Assembly: GCA_963669155.1 (NCBI GenBank)
Contig: CAVLGW020000022.1
Location: forward strand, 61,001 to 125,000
Direction: 5' to 3'
Origin: Arbacia lixula
Taxonomy: Eukaryota; Echinodermata; Echinoidea; Arbacioida; Arbaciidae
Length of the DNA: 64,000 bases
How positions within the stretch are numbered: the stretch's first letter is position 1; every line of letters starts with the position of its first letter. A model generated the notes under the pieces. It made no database searches, was not told where the DNA came from, and worked only from the letters and a program-made list of their open reading frames with translations. Of the stretch, positions 24,896-50,263 are shown one piece after another. Both the position numbers and the translations under genes were made by a program.

Positions 24896-26125
24896 CTAGA
24901 GCTCTCTCTCTCTCTCTCTCTCTCTCCCATTCCCTTTCCTTTTCTGTCTCTGCCTAGCCCATGAATGCAGTGCGCCCCAGAACTTAGGAATTTGAGATGG
25001 TGTAAGATTACAAGTTGCCGGCGCGCACGAGGTATGCGCACGCTCGTAAATCTGACATGCCATTGTGACAGCCATAATAAACAAAGGCGAAGCTTTTGGT
25101 TACCATTGGTTACTGTTCCTCGTTCTGTGACTGAAGTATGTTAGATATCAGGCTTACCTTTTGCATGATCTTAATAGTGTACATTATCATTTGCTGCAGG
25201 TCTCGACCTCACATTCTCTCTGCCTCTAATCTTCTTTTAACTTTCTTGATCTCTCGCAAACTTCTCTTTTTCTTTCCCTGCATCTGTCTTCTTTCTACCG
25301 CTCAATCACTCTCCTCTTTTTCTTTCTGTCTTTCTCTATCTTCTTTTTACTCTCGTTCCCTCTCTCTCCATCTTCCTATCTCTATCAACTCCTCTCTCGT
25401 TTTCTTTCCCTGCCTCTCCCGCTATCTTCTTTCTACCGCTCTCCTTTCCTCTCTTGTTATTTCTCTGCCTCTGCCTTGATCTTCTCTTTATCTTTCTCTC
25501 CTTTTCTATTATTCTTTCTCTGCCTCTGCCTCTATCTTCTCTCCACCACCCCCCTCTCTCCTTTCCCCCTTTTCTTTCTCTGCCTATTCCTCTACTTTCT
25601 TTCTAGCTCTCCCCTTTCCTCCCTCTTTCTTTCTCTTTCTTTGCTTGTCTTCTTTCTACCACTCAGTCACTCCCTTTCCTCATTTTCTTTCTCTGCTGTT
25701 CTCTATCTTCTTTTTACTCTCGTTCCCTCTCTCTCCATCTTCCTATCTCTATCAACTCCTCTCTAGTTTTCTTTCCCTGCCTCTCCCACTATCTTCTTTC
25801 TACCGCTATCCTTTCCTCTCTTGTTCTTTCTCTGCCTCAGCCTTGATCTTCTCTTTACCTTTCTCTCCTTTCCTATTCTTTCTCTGCCTCTGCCTCTGTC
25901 TTCTCTCTACCACCCCCCCTCTCTCTCCCCCTTTCCCCTTTTTCTTTCTCTGTCTAATTTCTTTCTAGCTCTCCCCTTTCCTCCCTCGTTCTCTCTCTTT
26001 CTTTGCTTGTCTTCTTTCTACCGCTCACTCACTCCCTTTCCTCGTTTTCTTTCTCTGCTTTTCTCTATCTTCTGTTTACTCTCGTTCCCCCTCTCTCTCT
26101 CCCCATCTTCCTATCTCTTATTGTA
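24896..26125. repeat. Pyrimidine-rich satellite with about 365-bp higher-order period
   Basis: Starts with a (CT)n run (24900-24927) and, from 25200, almost only C and T. Within it the phrase ctctatcttctttttactct recurs at 25334, 25701 and (as a one-base variant) 26063, spacing 367 and 362 bp, surrounded by conserved flanks (catcttcctatctctatcaa, cgctatcttctttctaccgc). It is a higher-order tandem repeat built of shorter ctttctctgcctctgc-like units. Open frames on the + strand (Ser/Leu/Phe-rich) result from the composition and are not genes. Confidence 0.85.
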
Positions 26126-29119
26126 AGATGTCTGCACTGTGGTGATGTTGATTGTTTATTAAAGATGGGTAGCGTGGTCTTTCAGTGAGACTCTTAACTA
26201 ATAGTACAAATGTAGAAGACGACGATAAAGATGTAGACGGATAGAGACGATGAATTAGAGTTGACGATCCTTTATTGAATGTATCTCGTGGATGTACATT
26301 TCATGATCTGGAACAGTCATATATCAATGGTACACGATGGTTGAGTAATACAGCTGTTGAATATATACAAAGAAGTAGCTATGTTGTAATAGCTAAAATG
26401 ATGCTGTGGTCCCTCTGTGACATAGCACTTTAAACCTACACGAGGCGGCTAAAGAGAGATGCGACTATCCCTGATGGTGGTATAGAAGCAGAGTCCTTTA
26501 TTCTGGACTGGGTGTGGAGTTTATACCAGGGAGGAATTTAGTAGGAAGGGAGTATTGTTTATCAGGAGCTAACTACCGAGGACAGATAACCACTAGGGAG
26601 GAGAGAGCGGGAGAGAGGATGAGAGTAAAACCGAGAGAGAAAGAGTGAATATATGGTCCCTGTGTCCTTGGCTTTATTGCCTGACAACAGAGAGAGAAAG
26701 GGAGAGAAGGTGTGTGTGGGGGACATGAAAGGGAGGGGTATGGTGAGATCTTACATTATCAACTTCACTCTCTCTTCCCTCCTTTATCTCTCCATCACTC
26801 CTTGTTTTGCCTTTTCATCTCTCTTCCTCCAGCTTTCTCCATTCCCCCCCCCCTCCTTCTGTACATCATGCTAAAAGGCCGAGGTCTATGGTCGCAAGAG
26901 GGATTTATTATGGTCTATATCTGTGTACTGCGCTTAATTGCGACCAATAAACAGCTGGCCAATTATGTAAGCTGGCCAACTTGATGGACTGAAAATATTT
27001 CAATATAAGGTGAATCATAAAGACGTAATCTTTGCTTTGAGTCACATTTTTTTTATGAATGAAACATAACATTAATTCATCAACTCACTAGTAGGCCTAA
27101 GTCTTACCAGACAGCTGCGTATACCTCCAAGTCTACGTAGGTGTCATAATACCCAGAGGTTATCACGATGGCTTTACTATAGTTACTATGAGTCAAAGAT
27201 GCATTGTAAACTACATGTACGCACAGAGTCAAGTCATTTACCAACAGATTTGTAAACAAAATAACTCAAAGCCTGCATAAATTTGCAATCAAAATCCCCA
27301 ATACTTCACTTGTGCTTCATGACCTCATGAGGTCAGATTCAGTGTTAGGTCAGATGGGGACACCTCTGGGGTGAGGATGGTGATAAATCTGTAATTAATC
27401 TGTTGTCTCGCCAATGGCTTGGAGCCCAGGACCCAGGGGACTGATAAGAAACTGAGTTGCTTGTCTGTCTTCACCTCCGAATGGACCACTAAGCTTGTGG
27501 AATGCCACGAGTTGAGCAAACTCCGATCGGTAGTGTGGATTGCGCAACACGTGGTTATGCAAGTTAAGACATGTGGTTTCGATTTGTCTCAACTCCGACC
27601 TCCCTTCTCTCTCTCCCTCTCTCTTTCTAAATACTGTATATCGTCTCGTCCATCCACTCTCTCTTTCCCTCTCTCTCCCCGATGTTCGAAGTGGAAGTGT
27701 GTGCCGGGGTAGAGTGGCCATGTACTGTGTGTGTGTGTGTGTGTATCGTGGTCATATTCTGTGTGTGGGTGCGTGTGTGTGTACCTTGGGAGTATTGTCG
27801 GGGTATCATGCGGCTCGAGTTGTTCCAGTTCTACCACTGGGTTCTTGTGTGCGCTGAACATGTGCAGGAATGACCGATGGATGGCTCTGCCTGCATTGCA
27901 TGTATGTACGGTAATCGGGCGATTCGCACAGGCACATTCAGTGGTTTAGATATTCCCTGCTCTGCCGGTGCGCGCTAAAGCTGGAATCGTACTTTGAACA
28001 ACAAACTATAAGACACGCGGCGCTATGTTTTTAAATTGAAATAGGCGTGGCGGTATTTGTTTAATATTAATAACTCGTGGCGCTGGTTTGGGTCAACCAC
28101 AGAACCCGTGGCGGCACCGCCACTGGTTCTCAACGGTGGCGAGAGGCTTGTGAATACCACCAAATTTGAGATCGAACACAAAGTCAAAGACAGCGCGAAA
28201 CATCAAACTTATGAAAGTCTTTCCGCAGACTGGCCCTGACGCCATATGTGTAAACAGGGGGTTGTCAAGATGCCTTAGTTCAAGGCAGCGTCAGGCTGAC
28301 TTTATTTCTGCTATGTACTGTGTATAAACACATTTTTTTGGAGACGGCTTGACGCCGGCTAGACTGAAAAATCTGTCTCTGTAGGACGTTGGGTCCGCGT
28401 CTGCTGAGATTGCATCTGGCTCCTCTGAATGCTCCTAGTATAGGGGTATATCCGAAAATGCAATTTCGATCAAAGAATGCCCTGAATGAGACAGATTATT
28501 CCTGTCTAGACGCCGGCGTGATTGTGACTCGAGGCCATGCAACGTAATGAAGCCTGCCCATGACTGAGTAAATGGTGTCTTAAACTCTGGTGATGCTGCA
28601 GAATTCAAGCAGCTAAAACAGGGTGCTGAGCAGAGAACAATAGCAACATGCACTGAACTTTCACCGGCGGAGCACAACAAAAATGACCCAGAACTCACTC
28701 TTGCTCTCAGGCAAGCCTGCATCTGCACTCTGCAGCCTCAGCGATAGCACACCGGGCACGCCCGGGCTGTCTGCCCGGAGCGTCGGCATAGTTTAAGTCA
28801 AGAGGTGCAGAACGACTGGGATACGTCTCAGAGCAATTACAATTGAATCACAAGGAATACTATACAAAGTCAATATATGATACCTACCCAAACCTGCCCC
28901 CAAACCTTGTGGAGTGTCATTTTGACGAGTTTAAGGAAGTTAAACTCAAGATAACTTCTAAATCTATCTCCTTTCGGTTGCTTAGCCTTAGCCTGTGCGG
29001 ATTGTTGTCACTCCATTGCGCCGCGTATATTGTATCGCTGAATGACTACGGCCGTACGTACCGCTCAGCGCGTGAAAACAAATTCACGACGAAGTTCGCA
29101 ATAAATTTGCGACGATCGC
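26126..29119. other. Intergenic upstream of BACE, microsatellites only
   Basis: Contains short CT runs (27602-27682) and a (GT)n tract (27728-27782), plus repeat fragments around 28240-28780 that share motifs with 4600-4790 and 22880-22990. No exon with family similarity. The BACE promoter must lie somewhere between here and 29478, but no TATA box or other core element stands out. Confidence 0.5.
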
Positions 29120-29120
29120 G

Positions 29121-29235
29121 AATTTATCGTGAATTTATTGTGAATATATTGTGAATATATTGTGAATATATTGTGAATATATTGTCAATTTATGTCAAAA
29201 TTGTGAATATATCATGAATATATTCACAATTTGAT
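29121..29235 (+). repeat. 12-bp tandem repeat (ttgtgaatatat)
   Basis: About five exact copies of ttgtgaatatat followed by degenerate copies and an inverted stretch (atgaatatattcacaa). It lies 250-350 bp upstream of the BACE start codon. Confidence 0.85.
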
Positions 29236-29477
29236 TGTGTATATATTCGGAAAAACGCACTTTAGGGCCACCATAACAAAGTGAATGAACTCACACGAAC
29301 CGGTATACTTTCGGCGAAGCAACGTTAACGTAGCAGTATAGAAACTATGGATTCTTGCTCAAGACACGTAACTTTAAATGAGATTGTATTCACTTTTACT
29401 GCACTACGCAAATCAAACTGAACCAGCAGTGATATGTGCACTTTTTGTCTCGTATACCTCTCTGGAAGCCCACCAAA

Positions 29478-41921
<12,444 letters not shown>

Positions 41922-42300
41922 CCTTTGACCTCTCACCTATCAGAGATAACAGTGGGATCTGGGGGAATAGTTAAAGGCCCCAGCAATGGGTGACCCATAA
42001 CCTTTCACCTTTGACCTACCTGCTAGAGATAAATGTTAGGGATTTGTGTAATTGTTTCAGGTGATGTGATTAAGGGCTTAAACAATTCGCGACTCTTGAT
42101 CGTCGACCATTGATCGTCGACCATTGATCTTCCACACTCATTGCTGGGAAGATTTCATATAAAAAATGTGTTTATGTCCAATGTTTATATCAATTTCCAT
42201 TGTTTTATGTACTTTGTGTAAACAAGACAACGCCCAGAGCAGGAGTTGTCTACTGTGGATATACAGAGCAAGAATACAGGATGAGTGAATAGTGATTATA

Positions 42301-42652
42301 GGGAGTATACTGTACTGGCAAGACAAAAAGCCTTCAAAAGGTGATCATGAGCAATCTTCTTACCAATGGTCTTAAATTCACATTTTGTCCATTTTAGAAA
42401 CTTGATGACATTGATTTGCCCTAGAATGATCCATATTTGGAGTAATTAGTGATTAAATCACAAATCCTCACAATGTTTCAGGCAAACATTTTGATTTAAT
42501 CAATAATTACTCTAAATGTGGATCATTTGAGGGCAAATCACTGTCAGCGAGTTTCTGAAATGGACAATACATGAATTTAAGACCATTGATAAGAAGATAG
42601 CTCACGATCACCTTTTTGAAGGCTTTTTGTCTTCCCAGTACAGTATATTCCC
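42301..42652. mobile_element. Palindromic MITE, full copy (gggagtatactgta family)
   Basis: Ends gggagtatactg and cagtatattccc. Arms include caagacaaaaagccttcaaa and its complement. Inner arms contain gtgattaaatcacaaatcct and the weaker gatttaatcaataattact. Confidence 0.85.
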
Positions 42653-43854
42653 TTTAAGACTTTTAAACACAAAGAACTTCCTGATAATATGATCTGCTTC
42701 TCTTTTTTCTTTGTCTTTCTTCTGCTTCTTTTTTCGCTACCATTTGATAGGACTTGAAATTAGGTTTCAATCCCCTTTCAAACAGAGAAATGTTGCCCTT
42801 CTTTCCAAGAAATGATGAAAAGGCAGAGTACTGTCGATTTCATCTTGTCACTCTTTCCATTACAGAATAGTTAGAAATGATGTTATGCCAAATCTTAGCC
42901 CAGGCTGAACTATCACTGTAATTTTAAAAGCGTAAATATTCCCATATCACTGGTCTTTTCCTTCCTGTCCCTTTTTATAAATCAATTACAATCTGTAATT
43001 TAATTATTGTATCATTCACTCGTGTTGAGTACCCTTTTCTCTCTATACCTATGCTTTGACTTGCGCTTTATTGAGAACTTTGTAGTATTACTTCGGAGTT
43101 GCATACTTTTCCTTGAATTCAACACCATTGGCATCATATAAGCCTTACGGTCCAACAAGACAATCTTGTTGTGAGAAAATGTCTGACAAACGAAAAAAAA
43201 AAAGTGGTTAGATAGGAGAGGCAATCAATGTAAAAAGAAAGATACATCTATACTCAGTTTGTACCATTTCATCGAGTTATTATATAAACATTACATTATA
43301 TAAACACTAGTTTAGCTAGGTATAGTCAGAAAGACTTCACATGCTGCAGAAATATTTATGTTATTCATATTTCAGAGCTGCTAACAAGTTTGTTGTATTT
43401 AGTACTATATAAATCATAGTTAATGACAATATGATGATTATAAAAATACAATCATTTTCAGAGTTCCCCAAAAGCAAAAGCAATTAGCATCTCCTTCAGC
43501 CTTTTCCTCCTTTGAGGAAAATTATTAAAATGTATGTCTTTAATTCATTCAAAAGAACTTTAAAATTGTCATTGTAATTGATATTATTGTATTGTTGGAT
43601 GTTTCTTGACAAAATGGAATATTTTTTTTAATGTGAATTTTTGTAGAGCTAATGTTGAAGCCCCTGATATTGTGTATTTTTATGTTTTATAGACATCGAG
43701 TATTCAGACGAAAACCAAATATTAGTAGGTTCACAAATTTAGGTTGACCTAGAATCCCAAATTCACAAACAAGTATTAGATTGAGACCATGCCTTAAGGA
43801 GATTTCATGGCGTAAAAGTAAATAATATAAGTAAATAAATGTGCTTGATTTAAA

Positions 43855-44231
43855 GGGAGTATACTGTACTGGGAAGACAAAAAGGCCTTCAAAAGGTGAT
43901 TGTGAGCAATCTTCGTACTAATGGTCTAAAATTCATGTATTGTCCATTTTAGAAATTTGCTGAAACTTATTTGCTTTCATATGATCCACATTTGGAATAA
44001 TTAGTGATAAATGTGGATCATTTAATCACAAATCCTCAAAATGTTCGGCCCGAACAATTTGAGGATTTGTGATTAAATTACTAATTATTCCAAATGTGGA
44101 TAGTTTTATGGCAAATAAATTTCATCAAGTTTCTAAAATGGACAATACATGAATTTAAGACCATTGGTAAGAAGATTGCTCACGATCACTTTTTGAAAGC
44201 CGTTTTTGTCTTCCCAGTACAGTATACTCCC
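43855..44231. mobile_element. Palindromic MITE, full copy (gggagtatactgta family)
   Basis: Ends gggagtatactgtactggga and cagtatactccc. The centre ctcaaaatgttcggcccgaa forms a tight loop. Sequence similarity to 42301-42652 is high in the arms and lower in the centre. Confidence 0.85.
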
Positions 44232-46805
44232 TTTTAGATACACTTCTATAATGTCCAGTAACAAATGTGCGTGTGAGGCATAGGGAGCTAAATTACTAGT
44301 CTAGACTATGGCTTAATTCATTCATTTAAATGAACCATGGTCTAAACCATGCTAACTAGCATGCATTTAGCACCCTATTGTTGCGATCTTTGGGGTACAT
44401 GCAATATAAGTGCAGTATTTTGTTTTTGTAGAAGTCTTACATACTTCTAACAAACACTGTTTCCTGAAATTGGTTAGAACCAGCGTGATAAGTTTGCATG
44501 ATGCGCATTTTGCGACCAGATATTCATCTGCATTGGCACACCGGTACAATAGCCCTTGAACATCAGAGCTTATATACTGCTTGTTTGTCTTGCTGGTGAA
44601 CCTACCCTGCGGCCACCAAATTATTTATGTACAACCGCTTTATTTTTTAAATGGTGGCTGCTAGATATTGTGTCAATATTTGTGGACAATATGGTTCCAA
44701 AGTGCTTTCAAAGCACAAAAAGGAATGTAAGCGTGAATGATATTTCGCTGAGCGATTATAGATTTGAGATGGTGATGGCAATATGTAAATGTACATATAC
44801 TACGGGATGACAGTAAGTATTATTTGAGTGATATATTTATATATCACCAAAAAATGAGCACCATTTTATCTACTTTCAGAAAGCTCGCTAGACAAGTGTG
44901 ACAGTGCAGTAGTGTGGACAATTTTAGCACAAGTGGGAAACCGAATTGACAAGTTACCAAGTTGATATGTACGAAATCAGAAAAATAAACGAAAACTTGT
45001 TAAGTAAAAGTGGGGAACTGAGTACCATAGATGAGTTATCAAAGTGATATGCATGAAAGCAGAAACATTGGTGAAAGCTAGATATCAGTCAAATCATGAG
45101 CAGGTTGAGAATTAAAAAAAAAAATGTTGTCCTTAGCAACCTTCAATGGCCACGCCTAGAGTCTTGTAGCGGTGTCATAAAATCTGGGCTACTCTCGAGA
45201 GAGACGCATTGTGTGATCTTGCCATTGTTCTAGTGTGCAATACTGTATACACAATAATGCCCAGTATGTCTATGGGAAGGCTTGTCAAATTGGCAACACA
45301 GGAGTCAGGGAGAGTAAAGAAGATTGTCAAAAATTTGCTTAATTTCCAATTTTGTTTTCAGTTTTACTAGTCTATTTCACACATTTGTTGTCATGTAAGG
45401 AGCACAGACAATTTTCAAAAAGTTGCTTATAAAATAAATGTTTTTTGTTCAGTTCTTATACAAGTATTTTCAATGGTAGCAATATGAATGACACATTTTG
45501 CTTTTTTACAGCAAGTATCACATTTTGTCATTGTGGTAGTAAGGCAGTATTATAGTTCATCAGTGCAATTACTTAATGAATCTCTGAAAATAGATACAAT
45601 GGTGTTTATTCCCAGAAGTGCTTAAATGACGTAGTTCAGATAAGTTACCAAAGTCAGTTTATGAGAATGGAAAAAATATATACCGGCATAGACTGTTACT
45701 ATTTTTTTTTGCATCATTAGATACTCGCACATGTATACCAAAATGAATGATATGATATTGATTGCATGGTATATTGGTGAACTGAAACCTTTGTGATATT
45801 AATTTGCATCTTGATATCATGACCTCAAGAAATCTTGACATAGATTTCAATTTATATCTGACTAGATGCGAAATATGCCATGTCGTACTTATGAATGTTA
45901 ATTGGTTGTGGGTATGTTTTGTTTTCCTTTGTGCATTTTCTTGTCATTATTGATTTTTGAATCCTGTTGAATAACCTACACAGCTTACAACAGTGCAGTA
46001 TTAAGAATTGTTTAGTTTCGTATGGATTTATATTTTTTTCTCCTCATGTTTACTGTCTAGTTACTTCCCAAAAAAAAAGAAAAAGAAAAGAACTTAGTAA
46101 TGCTTTGTATTGAAAAGCTAATTTCTAAAATGAATATATTGTATACAAATAATATGAGGCACTTTGACTGCAATAGACCAGTTTGTAGTTACACCATGGT
46201 CAGACAATCCACTGAATCAATACTACTAGACTGCAGCCTGGGATTTGGTACTGAAGCTGTGGATGTGAAAACATTTCACAACAATTTTGGAACAGCAATA
46301 AAAAGGGAATGATCTTTCACTTCCTTCTCAGAGCTGATCAATACCCACTGTTATATCTGCATGGTACTTAGTACAAATGTGGTCGACCATCTAATAAATT
46401 CATATTTTACTCCGCTGTGAGTGATACAATTGACATGAGGTAATATGGATCAGCGTTGATCAGCTAACTGCGCACATGGCAATAGTGAACTGGCTTATTG
46501 ATTGCATCGTATCACAGTGCATATTGCTTGTATTGGACAATGCTGAGGTATGACCAACATATCAACAGGTACCTTGTGGTAAGAGGAAGGGCACCGATGA
46601 TCACATATTTTATGCGGTGAATATAAGCACATACTGTTAGTATCTAACAATGTATAGGTATATCTAGCATAGCAAACGCTATTGGTTTCTGGTAAAACAC
46701 TTATGATTTTATCTGAGTCTTCTTCATTACCGCAGCATGCCTTGTGAGGATTAAGAAAAGAAATATTTGAAAAAAAAGGCAATGAAAATGTAACATTTGT
46801 GTGTG

Positions 46806-47010
46806 GCTATAGAGTACCGAAGTGGGACATCATATGAGCATGTTGTCAAGACAACTGTTTCTAACTGAACTATGTGAGTACAGCAAACAGCTGTGATCGC
46901 TGCGTGGTCTCTCATTGGGAGTGCCCAACTCTGGCCCGCTGGACAGTGGTCAGACCAGGGAAACTCTTTCTTACTGGATTGATCTTGTTTAGAACCAGAA
47001 ACCTGCAGAG
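46806..47010. repeat. MITE-like repeat (gagtaccgaagtg ... gttgtcaagacaac family)
   Basis: Contains tatagagtaccgaagtggg, tgttgtcaagacaactgttt and a distal tgtttagaaccagaaacc. Related copies at 9411 and 16690. Confidence 0.55.
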
Positions 47011-47275
47011 CAATGAATATGACTACAGCACCTTGGTACTGTATGGACAATTGATTCGACTAGCTCAAACAATTATTTGTTGGAATATCTGTGTCCTCCA
47101 CACATCAGTATAACTTTGCTTTCTTCCATGAATATCTAGTCTGAGACCTAAACCTAGATCAGATGTTGCATGCCATGGCCATTTCTAACCCAAATTGTCA
47201 CAAGTATGTCATGCTCTAGTATTGACAAGACTGGTTTCTCTCTTTTCCATGTCCAATGAGATGGTTTCAATGGTT

Positions 47276-47583
47276 TCATCAAGCTGTCTGTAAGCTTCAA
47301 AAAACTTTACACACGACTGGTGACCCATTCTGATGTGCCAAATCGGATTCTCACAGATTTTGATTCCCATCAGCTAAAGTTGAAATCTGATCTTGGCAAA
47401 TTAAAATTCTTGTTGTTAACAAGCGTCTGAATACAAAGTTGATGATTTGTCAAATGTCATTAGAGTTGCCAGAAATCAACTCCCACTATGTTGGAACAAG
47501 AAGAAGTTGGGGTATCTCATTTAGCACAAGAACAGGTCACCAGTCATGGTAAAGTTGTGTGTAGCTTACAAACAGCTTGGCAT
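47276..47583. mobile_element. Degraded palindromic MITE (aagctgttcgtaa family)
   Basis: Left aagctgtctgtaagcttc and gactggtgacccattctg; right caagaacaggtcaccagtca and gcttacaaacagcttgg. It is a longer, more diverged member of the family at 48932 and 49663. Confidence 0.65.
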
Positions 47584-47805
47584 TCTGAAAGAAACTGACG
47601 TCCAAAACTGTTAATTGGTATTCTGAAAATGGACTTGTGTCAAAAATGTGGGAATAGGACAATCACTGTAGTGGTCGTAGAAAATTTGAGTCAAAAGTTA
47701 AGGTTTAATTTCAGAATACCACCGCTGGAAGGATCCGTTAATCCAGTGACTGGGGTAAAAATACAGAACCCTCATGGAAAGCAGTGTTAACACTGATAAG
47801 GCAAC

Positions 47806-47970
47806 CCTGGACTGTGTTGCATAAATATATTTCAAATTGTTGTAATTTACCATTAATGGTAACTACCACGGTATCAGCCAATTGGTTTTCAGCTTTACTG
47901 CTCTTGCTATGGCAGGTAACATCAATGCTAAGTTACAATAGTTGAAAACATATATGCAACATGGCCCTGG
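47806..47970. repeat. Palindromic MITE (ttgcataaa / taccattaatggtaac family)
   Basis: gtgttgcataaatatat on the left and tatatgcaacatggccct on the right surround attaccattaatggtaacta and ggtaacatcaatgctaagtt. Confidence 0.7.
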
Positions 47971-47996
47971 ATAGGAAAAAAATAATGTTATCATAA

Positions 47997-48230
47997 TTGT
48001 TGGGAGTGGACTGTTTCCATGGAAGTTACTTACAACCACTGTAAAGTGAGGTTTGAAGTATTATCTGAAGTGAAGTGGACTGTTTCCATGGAAGTGGACT
48101 GTTTCCATGGAAGTTACAACCACTGTAAAGTGAGGTTTCAAGTATTATCTGAAGTGAAGTGGACTGTTTCCATGGAAGTTACAACCACTGTAAAGTGAGG
48201 TTTGAAGTATTATCTGAAACACAGTCAACA
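47997..48230 (+). repeat. Tandem repeat, about 78-bp unit, three copies
   Basis: The unit ggactgtttccatggaagtt ... caaccactgtaaagtgaggt ... agtattatctgaagtgaagt is repeated three times, with an extra ggactgtttccatggaagt insertion in the middle. Confidence 0.85.
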
Positions 48231-48524
48231 ACTCTCATACCTTGTGACTGGGCCTACATGTAGGATAACTTTCATGCTGAAAGCATTTTTGTTTTGATAG
48301 AAATGTTCATTGATCACTTGCGTTTAGTGTGATACCTTTTTAGCTATTTATGGAAAGATTTTATATGTGTATATTTGGAATCATTGCTCATGTACTAGTC
48401 TTTTGTTCATGTCAAATGGGTTTTATTTTGAAGTCGAATAAAATGTTTTTTGTAGAATGACAAGTATTGCATTTGACCAGTGTCTTATTTGAATTACATA
48501 GCTACATTTATAGATGTACCCAGT

Positions 48525-48750
48525 GCCATGTTGCATATAGGTTTTCAGTTATTGTAACTCACCATCAATGGTAACTACCGTGGCAACAGCCAATGAGCTC
48601 TAATTGTTGCACCTGTTGCCATGGTAGTTACCATTGAAGGTAAGTTACAATAATTGAAAACCTATTATGCAGCATGACCCAGGGTTTTCATAAAAGTTGT
48701 CATTGAAAGCAAAGTTACCATCAATGGTATATTTTATGCAACAGGGCCCA
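48525..48750. repeat. One and a half palindromic MITEs (taccatcaatggtaac family)
   Basis: A full copy 48525-48683 (ccatgttgcatataggtttt ... ctattatgcagcatgaccca) is followed directly by a right-half copy ending tatgcaacagggccca. Confidence 0.72.
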
Positions 48751-48931
48751 GGTTTTGTTTTGTTCTTCTTCTATCTAACTTTCTGAGTGATTAACAGAAA
48801 ATAAAACGCAGCAGAATTGGTTGAATGAAACCCAATGCACAAACACTTGAGGACCCCAACATAGTACACTCTACCATACAGATACTTGGACAAGACAAGC
48901 ATATGTACATGTACATAAAACATACACACCA

Positions 48932-49112
48932 GGGGGGTGTTTCACCAAGCTGTTCGTAAGTTACAAACGACTTTATGAACGACTGGTGATCCCTTCTTGT
49001 GCTAAATGAGATTCTCAATTAACAAAGTGTGGTATCACATTACCACAAGAAGGGATCACCAGTCATTCGTAAAGTCGTACGTAACATACGAACAGCTTGG
49101 TGAAACACCCCC
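48932..49112. mobile_element. Near-perfect palindromic MITE (ggggtgtttcaccaagctgt)
   Basis: Left ggggtgtttcaccaagctgt, ctggtgatcccttcttgtg; right cacaagaagggatcaccagt, acagcttggtgaaacacccc. About 85-bp arms around a loop near 49005-49035. Confidence 0.88.
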
Positions 49113-49164
49113 GTTTTTTCTTAAAATTGGGATTTCATTAAATTTCCCAACAAAGCCAGATATA

Positions 49165-49172
49165 AAGAACAG

Positions 49173-49204
<32 letters not shown>

Positions 49205-49225
49205 ACATACACACACATACAAACA
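49165..49225. repeat. (CA)n microsatellite
   Basis: acacac run with interspersed at from 49171 to about 49222. The open frame across it (Thr-His repeats) is an artefact. Confidence 0.9.
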
Positions 49226-49662
49226 CTATCACTCATACTGCACAAGTTATGCACATTGCACAGGCATACGTAGTAAAACAACAGAAAGTGCAAAATCAAA
49301 TGCAAAACTTCAGTTTCATGTATGTAAATTTAATTTGTTTCTTGGCTTTTCACCATACCTATAATTTGAAAAATCTGAGAATATAATTCCATATGTCTTC
49401 TTCATATAAAAAAATTAAATATCCATATGATAATGTGATCACCTGTCACTTTGAAACCAATATAAAATTGTACATAATTGTCTGGTATTTATATTTTTAT
49501 CTCTCTAGTGCCTATTAAAAGTTTAAAGTAGCATTTCTACGTTGTGAAAAACAAATTTAGTAGCTTTTGTGTTTCGGGATAAAAATATCTATCAAAGCCA
49601 TTGAACACAAGGATGACTGAGTCTCCCATGCAAACAGACAATGAGCTCATCATATTGTACCT

Positions 49663-49844
49663 GGGGGGTGTTTCACCAAGCTGTTCGTAAATTACGAACG
49701 ACTTTACGAACGACTGGTGATCCCTTCTTGTGCTAAAGGCAATACCACACTCTGTTCACTGAGAATCTGACTTAGCACAAGAAGGGATCACCAGTCGTTC
49801 GTAAAGTCGCTCGTAACTTACGAACAGCTTGATGAAACACCACC
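49663..49844. mobile_element. Near-perfect palindromic MITE, second copy
   Basis: Same family as 48932-49112, ends ggggtgtttcaccaagctgt and acagcttgatgaaacaccac, loop near 49745-49760. About 550 bp separates the two copies. Confidence 0.88.
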
Positions 49845-49869
49845 CTGCTTCCATTGCAGTCAATTAGTT

Positions 49870-50263
49870 AAAGGGACATGCTACTGAGCTTTTGTGGCGT
49901 GATATCATTTATAGAGGGCGCTGTGATTATAGTGGCGATCTCGTGCATGTGTGCTGCTAGCAACAGTCTTTAACACGCTATGGTGCATGTACACAAAATG
50001 AGCACATATCACATGTAAAGTCAATTGCCTGCTTGTTTGCCGAAGTTATACGGAGATTCCCAAATGTTAACGGAGCCTGGCCACACTCGGGAACACCTTG
50101 ATTACCAACTTAACACGAGATCGCAACTAACACAGATTTGCAGATCTTGAGGGTGGGGCAGTGCGAGCACTGGGGTGGGGCTGATAAGACCGCAGAACGC
50201 CTCCAATTGGAGCGCCCTCTATAAATGATATCGCGCCACAAAAGCTCACTTGTATGTTCCTTT
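49870..50263. mobile_element. TIR element (aaagggacat ... gagcttttgtggcg)
   Basis: Left aaagggacatgctactgagc, ttttgtggcgtgatatcatt, tatagagggcgctg; the right end is the complement (agcgccctctataaatgata, tcgcgccacaaaagctcact, gttccttt). Flanks are gttaa and ttaaa, consistent with a TTAA target site. Terminal inverted repeats are about 55 bp. Confidence 0.82.

Noticed and set aside
25138..26188. Several + strand open frames of 60-113 codons rich in Ser, Leu and Phe
   Set aside because: They result from a pure C/T satellite that lacks stop codons by composition; no domain and no splice context.
49006..49386. 126-codon frame with Thr-His repeats
   Set aside because: Crosses a palindromic MITE arm and a (CA)n microsatellite.
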